A stretch of DNA of 64,000 nucleotides from DATBGE01 sp036558125. Lineage in GTDB: Bacteria > Gemmatimonadota > Gemmatimonadetes > Gemmatimonadales > GWC2-71-9. Positions 43,164 through 51,243 of this stretch are shown here, in pieces. The notes below the pieces were generated by a model, which did no database searches, was not told the DNA's origin, and was given only the letters and a program-made list of their open reading frames with translations. The position numbers and the translations under genes were made by a program. The stretch covers positions 37,752 to 101,751 of the forward strand of contig DATBGE010000108.1 in assembly GCA_036558125.1 (NCBI GenBank), read 5' to 3'. Every line of letters starts with the position of its first letter. Within the stretch, counting starts at the first letter, position 1.

Positions 43164-44525
43164 TTAGTAGGTCTCGTGCTTGTGGGGGCCCATGGCGAAC
43201 ACCGCCTGGAGCAGAACCCGGTTGTCGGTGCCGTTGACGCTGTCGTGGTGGTGCTGGCCTTCCAGTCGGAGATACACGAACTCACTCTCCCACCAGGTGA
43301 TGGCAGGTGTTATTCCCCATTCATTCGTATCGGGACCCCGCGGTGTTTCGACGTAGTCGTACCGGGCGCCCAGGATCCAGCGCTGGCTGACCCGGAATGC
43401 CGCGTCGACAAAGGCGCCGTAGCGGGTCTGGGCCAGGCCCGCCTCTTTCGAGTGGAACTGGTAGCCTTCGGCTCTCAGGGTGAGATCCTGCCGGGTCCCG
43501 GCGTTGGGCGGACGCCAGGTCAGCCGGGCATCCAGGCCCAGCACTCGGCTGGTGAGAGCGCTGTCGGAATTGTCTCCCCCGAGTGCGGTGAAGCCGATCT
43601 GGCCGTAGGTGCTGCGGCTCAGCTGCCAGAAGTTCTGCAGCCGGCCCAGAAGGGTGGTGTGCCGGTCGGTCCCGAAGAGCGGATCGCTCTCGACCGACGT
43701 CGCCTGGGCCCAGATCTCGTGAGTGCCGTGCACCAGCGAAACGGGGAGCGTGGTGTAAAGGGAGAGTCCTACACCCGACAGGCCGTCGTCGCCGAAAAAC
43801 CGGCGATAGACCAGGGGGTACTCAGACTCGGGAAGGGCGTGGAGGTGCCAGCGATTGAGATCACCGACCTGCTGCCGATAGAGTCCTACGTCGGCTCGAA
43901 TCCGCCCGGGAAGACCGGTCCAGTAGAGATAGCCTTCCTCTACGCCGACCTCTTCATTCTCGAAGGTCAGGAAGACCTTTGCGGTCGAGTAGGGGTCCAA
44001 GGTGGACTGGAGGCCTACCTCAAATTCGCGAGCCTGCGCGTCGAAATGTTCAGACCCATCCTGCCCGACCAGGCGGATGTCGCCTGTGGCGCTGATCTCC
44101 GGATTCAGGGCTGAGCCGCTGCGCTGGCGCCCGACAAATTCGGTGCGACCGGCCGCCGCAGTGTCAACCGGCGCCCCAACCGGCCGGCCGGCGGCAGAGT
44201 CAGCCGCGGCGCGCAATGCTGCCAGATCGTCGCCAGCCGTGTCCGGTGCGGCTCCCAGGCATCGCTGGGCAACCAGCTTCTCCACTCGCTGATTCAGCCG
44301 ATCGAGCGCAGTGGCCAGGCTGTCCGCAGCCGGCTCACCGGTCGGATGAGCAGGCAGTCGAACCGCTGGCCCCGCGGGGCAAAGGCCCGCTTCCAGAGTA
44401 TCCAGTCGCGCATTCAACGCGTGGACTGCACTCAGGGCGGAATCGGGTACCTGTGCGCTGGCGATCTGTCCACCGGTGAACAGGAGGACGAACAGGAGGA
44501 CCGCACAGTGGGAGCGGTCTGTCAT
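43164..44525 (-). CDS. outer-membrane beta-barrel protein (porin-like) of the zinc operon
   Basis: 453-residue exported protein with a signal peptide ending near IASAQ (about residue 24). A coiled-coil N-terminal domain follows (about 30-115, SALSAVHALNARLDTLEAG). The rest consists of alternating amphipathic strands from ISATGDIRLVGQDGS to the C-terminus MGPHKHETY, matching a 14-18-strand barrel. Histidines are enriched near the end (GQHHHDSVNG, PHKHETY). The ATG at 44525 is the one that begins the signal peptide. It is 74 bp after family member 3 and directly before znuA, so passive zinc uptake across the outer membrane is plausible. Confidence 0.82.
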   Translation of the reverse strand: MTDRSHCAVLLFVLLFTGGQIASAQVPDSALSAVHALNARLDTLEAGLCPAGPAVRLPAHPTGEPAADSLATALDRLNQRVEKLVAQRCLGAAPDTAGDDLAALRAAADSAAGRPVGAPVDTAAAGRTEFVGRQRSGSALNPEISATGDIRLVGQDGSEHFDAQAREFEVGLQSTLDPYSTAKVFLTFENEEVGVEEGYLYWTGLPGRIRADVGLYRQQVGDLNRWHLHALPESEYPLVYRRFFGDDGLSGVGLSLYTTLPVSLVHGTHEIWAQATSVESDPLFGTDRHTTLLGRLQNFWQLSRSTYGQIGFTALGGDNSDSALTSRVLGLDARLTWRPPNAGTRQDLTLRAEGYQFHSKEAGLAQTRYGAFVDAAFRVSQRWILGARYDYVETPRGPDTNEWGITPAITWWESEFVYLRLEGQHHHDSVNGTDNRVLLQAVFAMGPHKHETY

Positions 44526-44599
44526 AGAACTCCAGAGCAAAGCCCGGCTGAGGAAGGCCGTGACCGGACTGGTTAATCAGTTGTCGAGAGCTGAGCTGA

Positions 44600-44941
44600 T
44601 CAGGCGAGATACGACGGCGGTGCTCGAGGAAGGACTGAAGTGTGAACTGGCGCGGAGAGCAGGTGAGGATTGTTGCGTGCGATGATCGCGACTCCGACGG
44701 GCATCTCGGCGTGGGTCTGCGGAGAGCTCGCTACGAGCACACGACCGCCTCGAAGTTGATCGGCCTGCGGACATTGGACTGCATGGCCGCCGCTGCTCGT
44801 CGCTTCGAGCCGGACCTCGAGCGCCGTGGCCGCACCCCGTCCGTGGAACATCACGGCGTCGGCCCCCGGGAGGATGACTCCTCCGAAGAGGCCCACCAGT
44901 AAGAGCGCGAGCGCCGGCAGGCGACGACGGAAGGAATGCAT
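44600..44941 (-). CDS. small exported protein, FH/HxxxC/RAPP family, member 3
   Basis: 113-residue paralogue of the two proteins above. The hydrophobic segment (about 8-28) runs into LPGADAVMFH with His33; HAVQC gives His53-Cys57; the protein ends RAPPSYLA with RAPP at residue 106. It is the first gene of the barrel-znuA-znuB operon. Its upstream gap, shared with the divergent mazEF genes, contains two inverted repeats that could bind regulators. The single conserved Cys argues against a simple disulfide and fits a metal ligand or a thiol. Function unknown. Confidence 0.75.
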   Translation of the reverse strand: MHSFRRRLPALALLLVGLFGGVILPGADAVMFHGRGAATALEVRLEATSSGGHAVQCPQADQLRGGRVLVASSPQTHAEMPVGVAIIARNNPHLLSAPVHTSVLPRAPPSYLA

Positions 44942-44981
44942 CGGGATCGAACCTAGAAGGGTGGCGGGATCGCGTCTAGTC

Positions 44982-45020
44982 GAAAAAACGGAAAGGGCGG
45001 CTTGACCGACGCCGTTTTTC
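44982..45020. promoter_or_regulatory. inverted repeat GAAAAAACGG / CCGTTTTTC
   Basis: Arms at 44982-44991 and 45012-45020 lie in the 115-bp gap between the divergent small exported protein gene and mazE. It could be an operator for the zinc operon or a stem. The loop also contains a weak GGCG/CGCC pairing. Confidence 0.45.
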
Positions 45021-45031
45021 TCGTATCTTCA

Positions 45032-45043
45032 ATGTATATACAT
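45032..45043. promoter_or_regulatory. palindromic operator candidate ATGTATATACAT
   Basis: A perfect 12-bp palindrome ending 13 bp before the mazE ATG. MazE-type antitoxins bind such palindromes to repress their own operon, so this is the likely autoregulatory site. It may also affect the divergent gene. Confidence 0.55.
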
Positions 45044-45056
45044 CAGAGTTAATCAG

Positions 45057-45296
45057 ATGCGAGTTCGTATCTCGAAATGGGGTAATAGCTTGGGAATCAG
45101 GATCCCGAAGGCGTTCACCCTGGAAACGGGTTTGGCCGACGGGTCAGAGGTTGATATCAGTGTCTCTGGCGGTCGCATCGTCCTGACTCCGCTGGGCCGG
45201 GAGTATGGGCTCGAGGAACTGGCCGATCAGATCACGCCAGAAAATCGGCACGGTGAAACCGACTGGGGAAAGCCGGTCGGGCGTGAGGTCGTGTGA
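45057..45296 (+). CDS. mazE: MazE-type antitoxin (AbrB fold)
   Basis: 79-residue antitoxin. The N-terminal swapped-hairpin DNA-binding domain MRVRISKWGNSLGIRIPKAF and the following VDISVSGGRIVLTPL are classic MazE/AbrB features. The acidic C-terminus (ITPENRHGETDWGK) would wrap around the toxin. The stop overlaps the GTG of mazF by 4 bp. The ATG is preceded by a 12-bp palindrome. It lies at the border between the metal island and the molybdenum hydroxylase genes and may have arrived separately, but its base composition is not obviously foreign. Confidence 0.95.
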   Translation: MRVRISKWGNSLGIRIPKAFTLETGLADGSEVDISVSGGRIVLTPLGREYGLEELADQITPENRHGETDWGKPVGREVV

Positions 45297-45610
45297 CGCC
45301 AGATCGGGGCGACGTGGTCTGGGTGACGGTCGAACCCGAAAACCACGGGCAGAAGGCGCGACGTGCTGCGCTCGTTGTCTCACCCGCGCACTATAACGGC
45401 CGGGCTCGGCTGGCTCTCATGTGTGCGATCGCCCCATCGGCAAAGGGCTATCCCTTCGAGGTGCCCTTGCCTGAGAATCTCCCGGTGAGCGGCGTGGTCC
45501 TGGCCGATCATCTGCGTAGCGCCGATTGGGAGGCGCGACAGGCGGAGCTGGCATGCAGGGTCCCGGCGGGGGTAGTGGCGGAGGTGCTGGCGAAATTGAA
45601 GCCGTTGTAA
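45293..45610 (+). CDS. mazF: MazF-type toxin, mRNA endoribonuclease
   Basis: 105-residue toxin of the MazF/PemK family, a sequence-specific RNase. Seen: RGDVVWVTVEPENHGQKARRAALVVS with the conserved N-terminal strand and Arg/Pro region, LALMCAIAPSAKGYPFEV with the catalytic loop, and VVLADHLRSADWEAR with the conserved DQ/DH-type segment. Length is normal and the frame is intact, so it should be functional. The GTG start overlaps mazE. A tandem 8-bp repeat begins 3 bp after its stop. Confidence 0.94.
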   Translation: MTPDRGDVVWVTVEPENHGQKARRAALVVSPAHYNGRARLALMCAIAPSAKGYPFEVPLPENLPVSGVVLADHLRSADWEARQAELACRVPAGVVAEVLAKLKPL

Positions 45611-45612
45611 AA

Positions 45613-45683
45613 ATGGCGGGATGGCGGGATGGCGGGATGGCGGAATGGCGGAATGGCGGAATGACGAGAGACGAGAGACGAGG
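45613..45683. repeat. tandem 8-bp repeat ATGGCGG(G/A)
   Basis: Three ATGGCGGG and three ATGGCGGA units (45613-45660) followed by ATGACGAG and two AGACGAG-like units. The tract fills the gap between mazF and the hydroxylase genes. Confidence 0.9.
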
Positions 45684-45712
45684 AGATTGCTGATGTTCAG
45701 GAGTGAGGCCCG

Positions 45713-46258
45713 ATGAGCATTCCGATAGTGACGCTGAATCCTTCGCTACCCAAGTGCCCGCTCTCGTTCGAGGTGAACGGAGAGACGGTGCACTGTCTCA
45801 TTCCTCCTCAGAAGACCCTCCTCGAAGTCCTCCGGGAGGACCTGCAGCTCACCGGTACCAAACACGGCTGCGAGCTCGGCGAATGCGGGACCTGCAGCGT
45901 CCTGGTCGACGGGGTTCCCATCCTTTCCTGTCTCGAGCTGGGACTCGCCTGCGAGAATCGGTCGGTCACGACGGTGGAAGGTCTCGCGGCGGGCGCCGTG
46001 CTTCATCCGTTACAACAGGCGTTCGCCGAACTGGGTGCGGCTCAGTGTGGTTACTGCACTCCGGGGATCCTGCTCACGGCCAGGGCGCTTCTCGAGGAGA
46101 ACCCGTCTCCGGCGCGACCAGAAATCGTCGCCGCGCTGGGCGGCAATCTCTGCCGGTGTACCGGATACGTGAAGATCTACGAGGCCGTGGAGCTGGCGGC
46201 CGCGCGCATGCGGGGCGAAGCGGCTGAACCGGCGCGGGAGAGTCTGTATGGCCGCTAA
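45713..46258 (+). CDS. hcrC: molybdenum hydroxylase small subunit, two [2Fe-2S] clusters (HcrC-like)
   Basis: 181-residue electron-transfer subunit of the xanthine dehydrogenase family. The N-terminal plant-type [2Fe-2S] site reads KHGCELGECGTCSVLVDG plus a distal Cys in ILSCLELG; the C-terminal helical [2Fe-2S] site reads GYCTPGILL and LCRCTGYVKI. A 15-residue N-terminal extension precedes the ferredoxin fold. It is first in a small-large-medium operon and overlaps the large-subunit gene by 11 bp. The 4-hydroxybenzoyl-CoA reductase assignment rests mainly on the medium subunit. Confidence 0.92.
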   Translation: MSIPIVTLNPSLPKCPLSFEVNGETVHCLIPPQKTLLEVLREDLQLTGTKHGCELGECGTCSVLVDGVPILSCLELGLACENRSVTTVEGLAAGAVLHPLQQAFAELGAAQCGYCTPGILLTARALLEENPSPARPEIVAALGGNLCRCTGYVKIYEAVELAAARMRGEAAEPARESLYGR

Positions 46259-48695
46259 CCGGAACGGCGGGCAGGACGAGAGAGACTTCCAGGTCGTAGG
46301 GACACCGCGGCCCCGAATCGATGGTGTGGCCAAGGTGACGGGGCAGACCCGTTTTGCCGATGATCTGATCCTGCCGCGGATGCTCTGGTGCAAGCTGTTG
46401 CGGAGCCCTCATCCGCACGCCCGAATCGTGAAGGTCGACACGTCCCGCGCTGTAGCGTTGCCCGGCGTCCACGCCGTGGTGACGGGCGCCGACTTCCCCA
46501 TTCCCTTCGGCGTGCTTCCGGTCAGCCAGGACGAGCATGCGCTCTGTCCTGATATCGCGCGCTTCATCGGCGACCCAGTTGCCGCGGTGGCGGCGCGGGA
46601 CGAAGACCTCGCGGCGGAAGCCTGCCGGCTGATTGACGTCACCTACGAGTCCCTCACCCCGATCGGGTCAGTTGAAGACGCCGCCGCAACTCCGGCTCCG
46701 CAGCTTCACGAGTACGCCGACAGCGGCAACCTCCACAAACAGGTCCACCTCGAGTTCGGCGACCTGGAAGGTGGCTTCGCGAGCGCCGACCTGATCCGTG
46801 AGGATTTCTTCTTCTACGAAGGCAACACCCACCTTCCGATGGAGCAGCACGCCGCCGTCGCGGACTACTCGGCGGCCGGGAAAGTGACCGTCTGGAGCTC
46901 GACGCAGTGTCCGCACTATGTGCACCGGGCCCTGGCAAAAGTGCTGGAGTTGCCGCCCAGCAGGATTCGGGTGATTGCGACTCCGAATGGCGGAGGCTTC
47001 GGCGGGAAGAGCGATCCGTTCAATCACGAGATCGTGGTCGCCAGGCTGGCCATGATGACCGGCCGCCCAGTCAAGATCTGCCTCACCCGGGAAGAAGTCT
47101 TCTACTGCCATCGGGGGCGGCACCCGGTCCTCATGAAGATCCGGACCGGGGTAACGAAGGAAGGCGCCATTACCGCGATGGATTTCGAATCCTATCTGGA
47201 TGGCGGTGCCTACGGGTCTTACGGCGTCGCCAGTACCTACTACACCGGGGCTCTGCAGACCGTCACCTACGATATCCCCGCCTACCGGTTCAAGGGTGCC
47301 CGGGCATTTACCAACAAGCCGCCCTGCGGGCCCAAGCGGGGTCACGGGACGCCGCAACCGCGCTTCGCGCTCGAGGTTCAGCTCGACAAGATCGCGGAAG
47401 CGCTGCAGCTCGACCCCGCGGAGCTGCGGCTCAAGCACCTGGTGAAGCCGAACACGATCACTGCGAACTGGCTCCGCGTCGGCTCTATCGGACTAGGCGA
47501 GTGCATCGAGAAAGTCGTCGCCGGCTCACGGTGGAAAGAGCGGTACGGCAAGCTGCCGTATGGCCGCGGCATCGGGCTCGCTTGCTCCTCCTATATCACC
47601 GGCGCGGGTGTCGCGATCTACTGGAACGAGATGCCCCACTCCGGGGTGCAGATCAAATGCGATCGGGGGGGCGGAGTAACGGTCTTCTGCGGGTCCACCG
47701 AAATCGGCCAAGGCTCGGACACGGTGCTGGCTTTGATCGTCGCGGAGATCCTGGGCATTGAGCCGGCGGACATCGCGGTCGTCACCGCCGATACCGATCT
47801 CACGCCGGTTGATCTGGGCAGCTATTCGTCGAGGGTCACGCTGATGACGGGCCAGGCGGCGATTCAAGCGGCCGAGCGGGCGCGGGTCCAGATCGCGGAG
47901 GCGGTCGCCGCGAAGCTGAGCGCGACTCCCGAGCGCATCGTATTCGCCAAGGGCAGGGTGTTCGACGTACAGAATCCCGAACCGGGCCTCAGTTTCGCCG
48001 AGGCGGTGGTGGTGGCGGAGTCCCGCTTCGGGACGATCGGTTCAGTCGGGAGCTACGCGCCTCCCAAGCCGGCCGGGAAATACCGTGGTGCCGGTGTCGG
48101 GCCGTCGGCGGCGTACAGCTATTCGGCGGCCGTCGCTGAAGTCGAAGTGGATCCCGAAACCGGCATCGTGCGGGTTCCCACGATCTGGATCGCCCACGAT
48201 ATCGGTCGCAGTATCAATCCGGCGCTGGTCATGGGCCAGGTGGAGGGCAGCGTCTACATGGGTCTGGGCGAGGCGCTGATGGAGGAGATGGTGTACCGCG
48301 AGAACCGTAACGTGGTACACAAATTCCCCTCGATGCTGGAATACAAGAGCCCCACCACCTGGGAAATGCCCGAGGTGATCACCTATCTGGTCGAGGGGCC
48401 GGATTCGAACGGCCCGTTCGGAGCAAAGGAAGCAGGACAGGGCCCGTTGCTGCCGATCATGCCCGCGGTGGCCAACGCGATCTACGATGCCGTCGGCGTC
48501 CGGGTCGATGAAGTGCCGATGAGCCCGCCCAAGGTGTACAAAGCGCTGCAGGCCAAGGCCAAGGGAGCCGACCCGCGTTTCGGACCCAGCGCGACTCCCC
48601 AGATCACATGGCCGGAGCCAGTCTGCGTGCGCACCCCGGCCGAAGGTGGCGATGGCAAGGCTACGCCGCGTCCCAGGGCGGTCCCCACGGCCTGA
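46248..48695 (+). CDS. hcrA: molybdenum hydroxylase large subunit (HcrA-like)
   Basis: 815-residue molybdopterin-cofactor subunit of the xanthine dehydrogenase family. The N-terminal a/b-hammerhead domain (about 20-140) has RIDGVAKVTGQTRFADDL; the cofactor-binding core includes STQCPHYVHRALAKVLELP, GGGFGGKSDPFNHE, STEIGQGSDTVLALIVAEIL and LGSYSSRVTLMTGQAA; the catalytic Glu is in GPFGAKEAGQGPLLPIMPA. The VDLGSYSSR segment and Pro-rich end are of the 4-hydroxybenzoyl-CoA reductase type rather than CO dehydrogenase, which would have a Cys-containing active-site loop. Small and medium subunit genes flank it. Confidence 0.9.
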   Translation: MAANRNGGQDERDFQVVGTPRPRIDGVAKVTGQTRFADDLILPRMLWCKLLRSPHPHARIVKVDTSRAVALPGVHAVVTGADFPIPFGVLPVSQDEHALCPDIARFIGDPVAAVAARDEDLAAEACRLIDVTYESLTPIGSVEDAAATPAPQLHEYADSGNLHKQVHLEFGDLEGGFASADLIREDFFFYEGNTHLPMEQHAAVADYSAAGKVTVWSSTQCPHYVHRALAKVLELPPSRIRVIATPNGGGFGGKSDPFNHEIVVARLAMMTGRPVKICLTREEVFYCHRGRHPVLMKIRTGVTKEGAITAMDFESYLDGGAYGSYGVASTYYTGALQTVTYDIPAYRFKGARAFTNKPPCGPKRGHGTPQPRFALEVQLDKIAEALQLDPAELRLKHLVKPNTITANWLRVGSIGLGECIEKVVAGSRWKERYGKLPYGRGIGLACSSYITGAGVAIYWNEMPHSGVQIKCDRGGGVTVFCGSTEIGQGSDTVLALIVAEILGIEPADIAVVTADTDLTPVDLGSYSSRVTLMTGQAAIQAAERARVQIAEAVAAKLSATPERIVFAKGRVFDVQNPEPGLSFAEAVVVAESRFGTIGSVGSYAPPKPAGKYRGAGVGPSAAYSYSAAVAEVEVDPETGIVRVPTIWIAHDIGRSINPALVMGQVEGSVYMGLGEALMEEMVYRENRNVVHKFPSMLEYKSPTTWEMPEVITYLVEGPDSNGPFGAKEAGQGPLLPIMPAVANAIYDAVGVRVDEVPMSPPKVYKALQAKAKGADPRFGPSATPQITWPEPVCVRTPAEGGDGKATPRPRAVPTA

Positions 48696-48697
48696 CG

Positions 48698-49723
48698 ATG
48701 CTGCGCCTCCCGGCCTTCGCGCCCAGCTTCCCGACTTCGGTGGACGACGCGGTACGCATCAAGACCGCTCACGGCCTGGATGCGTCTTATGTCGCCGGAG
48801 GTACGGACCTCTATCCCAATATGAAGCGGCTGCAACAGACACCGCGTCATGTCATCGACATTCGTCGCGTGCCGGAGCTGAGTCTGCTGGATCGGGGGAC
48901 TGAAGGGCAGTTGAGAATTGGATCGGCGGTGACGCTGACTCGGCTGATTCACCATCCGTTGGTACGGCAGGAGTGGTCAGTCCTGTCTCGTGCGGCAGCC
49001 ACGATCTCGACACCCATCCTGCAGAACATGGGAACCGTCGGCGGCAATCTGCTGCTCGACACCCGCTGCAATTACTACGACCAGACCTATGAGTGGCGGC
49101 GGGCGATCGACTTCTGCATGAAGAAGGACGGGAAGATCTGCTGGGTGGCTCCTTCGAGTCCGCGTTGCTGGGCGGTGCAGTCGAGCGATCTCGCGCCGGT
49201 GATGGTGGCACTCGGCGCCAGTGTAGTGCTGATGGGACCCAAGGGAAGCCGTACCATCCCGGCTGCTTCGCTCTACCGGAACGACGGCATCGAATATCTC
49301 ACCAAGCAGCCCGACGAGCTGTTAGTTCGAATTGAGGTGCCCGCGCTCCGGACCTCTCGCGCGGATTACCAAAAGCTGCGGCGCCGCGGGGCCTTCGATT
49401 TTCCGGTGCTGGGAGTGGCCGCGTGGGCAGATCTCGACCCGCAGGGCGTGGTTCGTGCGGCGCGGGTCGTGGTTGGTGCGGTAGGGTCCTGGCCCATGGA
49501 GAGCGAGGACGCGGCGAAGGTGCTTGTCGGGCAGCCGCTCGCCGACGAATCCATCACTGCGGCCGCAACTGCGGCGGCCCGGAGAGCCAAGCCGCTCGAC
49601 AATACCGACTTCACAATCGGCTGGCGCAAGGACATGGTGCCGGTCTACGTGCGAAGGGCGCTGGTCAGTCTCCTGCGACCCTCGTCCCCGTCCGGTGCAG
49701 CGGGCCTTCCACCGGCAGGATGA
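48698..49723 (+). CDS. hcrB: molybdenum hydroxylase FAD subunit with extra [4Fe-4S] cluster (HcrB-like)
   Basis: 341-residue FAD-binding subunit. The FAD loop YVAGGTDLYPNMK and MGTVGGNLLLDTRC are typical. Most telling are four cysteines, Cys124, Cys140, Cys148 and Cys157, in an inserted loop. Their spacing (16, 8, 9) is identical to that I recall for the [4Fe-4S] ligands of Thauera 4-hydroxybenzoyl-CoA reductase. Ordinary medium subunits lack this insertion. The enzyme would reductively dehydroxylate a 4-hydroxybenzoyl-CoA-like substrate. The ATG at 48698 comes 2 bp after the large-subunit stop. The 3' end overlaps the convergent kinase gene by 59 bp. Confidence 0.9.
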   Translation: MLRLPAFAPSFPTSVDDAVRIKTAHGLDASYVAGGTDLYPNMKRLQQTPRHVIDIRRVPELSLLDRGTEGQLRIGSAVTLTRLIHHPLVRQEWSVLSRAAATISTPILQNMGTVGGNLLLDTRCNYYDQTYEWRRAIDFCMKKDGKICWVAPSSPRCWAVQSSDLAPVMVALGASVVLMGPKGSRTIPAASLYRNDGIEYLTKQPDELLVRIEVPALRTSRADYQKLRRRGAFDFPVLGVAAWADLDPQGVVRAARVVVGAVGSWPMESEDAAKVLVGQPLADESITAAATAAARRAKPLDNTDFTIGWRKDMVPVYVRRALVSLLRPSSPSGAAGLPPAG

Positions 49724-51239
49724 ACCACATGGTAGTCCCCCGCCCGTAAACCGACTCGGCGCCGATCGTGCCGCCGTGCATCTCGACAAATTTCTTCGAC
49801 AGCGCCAATCCCAGTCCCGTGCCTTGCTGAGACCGGCTGTGTGACGTATCCACCTGACTGAATTCGTGGAACAGTTTCGGCATGTCCTCGGGCTTGATCC
49901 CCGTTCCGGTATCGCTCACTGACACCCACACCGCCTCCCGGGATACCAGGCGGGGTTTCTCGTCGTACTCGGTGGAGATGGGGAGAGGGGCGCGGGTTGA
50001 GACGGCGGAGATGCTGACGCTGCCCCGCTCCGGAGTGAACTTGGATGCGTTGGAAAGGAGGTTGAAGAGGATCTGTCTGACCCTCGTGCCATCGGCGATG
50101 ATAGTGGCAGGTGCGGAACCGGCTTCCACCCGGACTTCCTGTTCCTTGCTGGTGCGGAGCGGCGCGGTGTCCGTCACCACTCCCTGGATGGCCGCGTGCA
50201 GATCGGTCGGTGCCAGGTTCAGCGTCATCCGGCCGGCTTCGATCTTGGAAAGATCCAACACCGAGTTGATCAGGCCGAGCAGATGCTTCCCGTTGCGGAG
50301 AATGGAGGCGAGGAATTCCCGCTGCAGCTCGTTGACCGACCCCATCTCCTCGGTCAGCATCAGATCGGAGAAACCGTTGATAGCGTTGAGCGGGGTGCGG
50401 AGCTCGTGAGACATGTTCGCGAGGAACTGGCTCTTCAGGTCGGTTGATCGCTGCAGCTCCCGGTTCTTGTCCTCCAAAGCCTTCTGGTTGCGGCGGGTCT
50501 CGTCCAGCATCTGGGCGCGATCCACCCCGACGACGACTTGATCTCCCAGTGTCTTCAGAAGTTCCAGGTCGTTCTCGCCGAAAGGACGGCCGTCGCGGCG
50601 GTTGTGAACGCTCACGGTCCCGATCGCGAGCCCGCTGGATCGCAACGGGACGATCGCCGCCGTCTTCATCCGGGAGGTCAACCCCTCGACGTTGTAACTC
50701 CTCGGATCGGCCTGCATATCCTCGCTCAGAAGCGGCTCATCATGGGTCACGACCCAGCCGGTCAATGAATGGTCCACCGGAATCAGAATGCCGGTGGCCC
50801 CCTCCAGGAACCCGTCGGTCGCCACTGCCTTGAGAAAGCGCCCCTCCTCGACGACGAGCGTGATCACGCTGCCTTCGGCTTCCAGGAGCTGGGTGGTCGC
50901 CTTGGCGATTTCGCGGAACAGGTAGTTGACGTCGCTCGCGCCGAGCAGGGTGGCGGCGAGGTGGCGCAGGCCCTCGAGCTCGCGATTGCGCGCGGCCGCG
51001 CGGTCCAGCGCGAGCTGCAGGCGACGGCGCTGCTCCAGGGCAATCCGTCGCCCGCGTCTCAGCGCTATGAGCGCCAGGACACTTGCCACGAGGCAGAGAA
51101 GAAAGCCGGTCCACTGCTGACGGTAGATGAAGTAGACCCCGACCCATCCTATGATCACGGCTGCGGCGGTGATCGGTCGGGTGCTGTAGAGGCGCTGCCA
51201 GAGGGACTTGGGGGAAGTCGGCCCCCCAGGGAGGGTCAT
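49665..51239 (-). CDS. GAF-domain sensor histidine kinase
   Basis: 524-residue membrane histidine kinase. Two hydrophobic N-terminal segments (about 22-60) are followed by a coiled coil, a GAF domain (about 100-245, LFREIAKATTQLLEAEGSVI), and the kinase core. The H-box is FLANMSHELRTPLNAINGFS, the N-box LFNLLSNASKFTPERG, and the G-boxes VSDTGTGIKPEDMPKLFHEF and GTGLGLALSKKFVE. No receiver domain or cognate regulator gene is next to it. It lies 4 bp after the Bfd-like ferredoxin gene on the same strand. Its signal is unknown. Confidence 0.94.
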   Translation of the reverse strand: MTLPGGPTSPKSLWQRLYSTRPITAAAVIIGWVGVYFIYRQQWTGFLLCLVASVLALIALRRGRRIALEQRRRLQLALDRAAARNRELEGLRHLAATLLGASDVNYLFREIAKATTQLLEAEGSVITLVVEEGRFLKAVATDGFLEGATGILIPVDHSLTGWVVTHDEPLLSEDMQADPRSYNVEGLTSRMKTAAIVPLRSSGLAIGTVSVHNRRDGRPFGENDLELLKTLGDQVVVGVDRAQMLDETRRNQKALEDKNRELQRSTDLKSQFLANMSHELRTPLNAINGFSDLMLTEEMGSVNELQREFLASILRNGKHLLGLINSVLDLSKIEAGRMTLNLAPTDLHAAIQGVVTDTAPLRTSKEQEVRVEAGSAPATIIADGTRVRQILFNLLSNASKFTPERGSVSISAVSTRAPLPISTEYDEKPRLVSREAVWVSVSDTGTGIKPEDMPKLFHEFSQVDTSHSRSQQGTGLGLALSKKFVEMHGGTIGAESVYGRGTTMWFILPVEGPLHRTGTRVAGD

Positions 51240-51243
51240 GCGT

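Noticed and set aside
36866..44941. Treating the three small proteins as chance reading frames before receptor genes
   Set aside because: Three separate frames share the same motif ladder at matching positions, which chance frames would not.
45713..49723. Form I CO dehydrogenase (coxMSL)
   Set aside because: Gene order is small-large-medium, the large subunit shows no Cys-containing CODH active-site loop that I can identify, and the medium subunit has the four-Cys insertion of 4-hydroxybenzoyl-CoA reductase.
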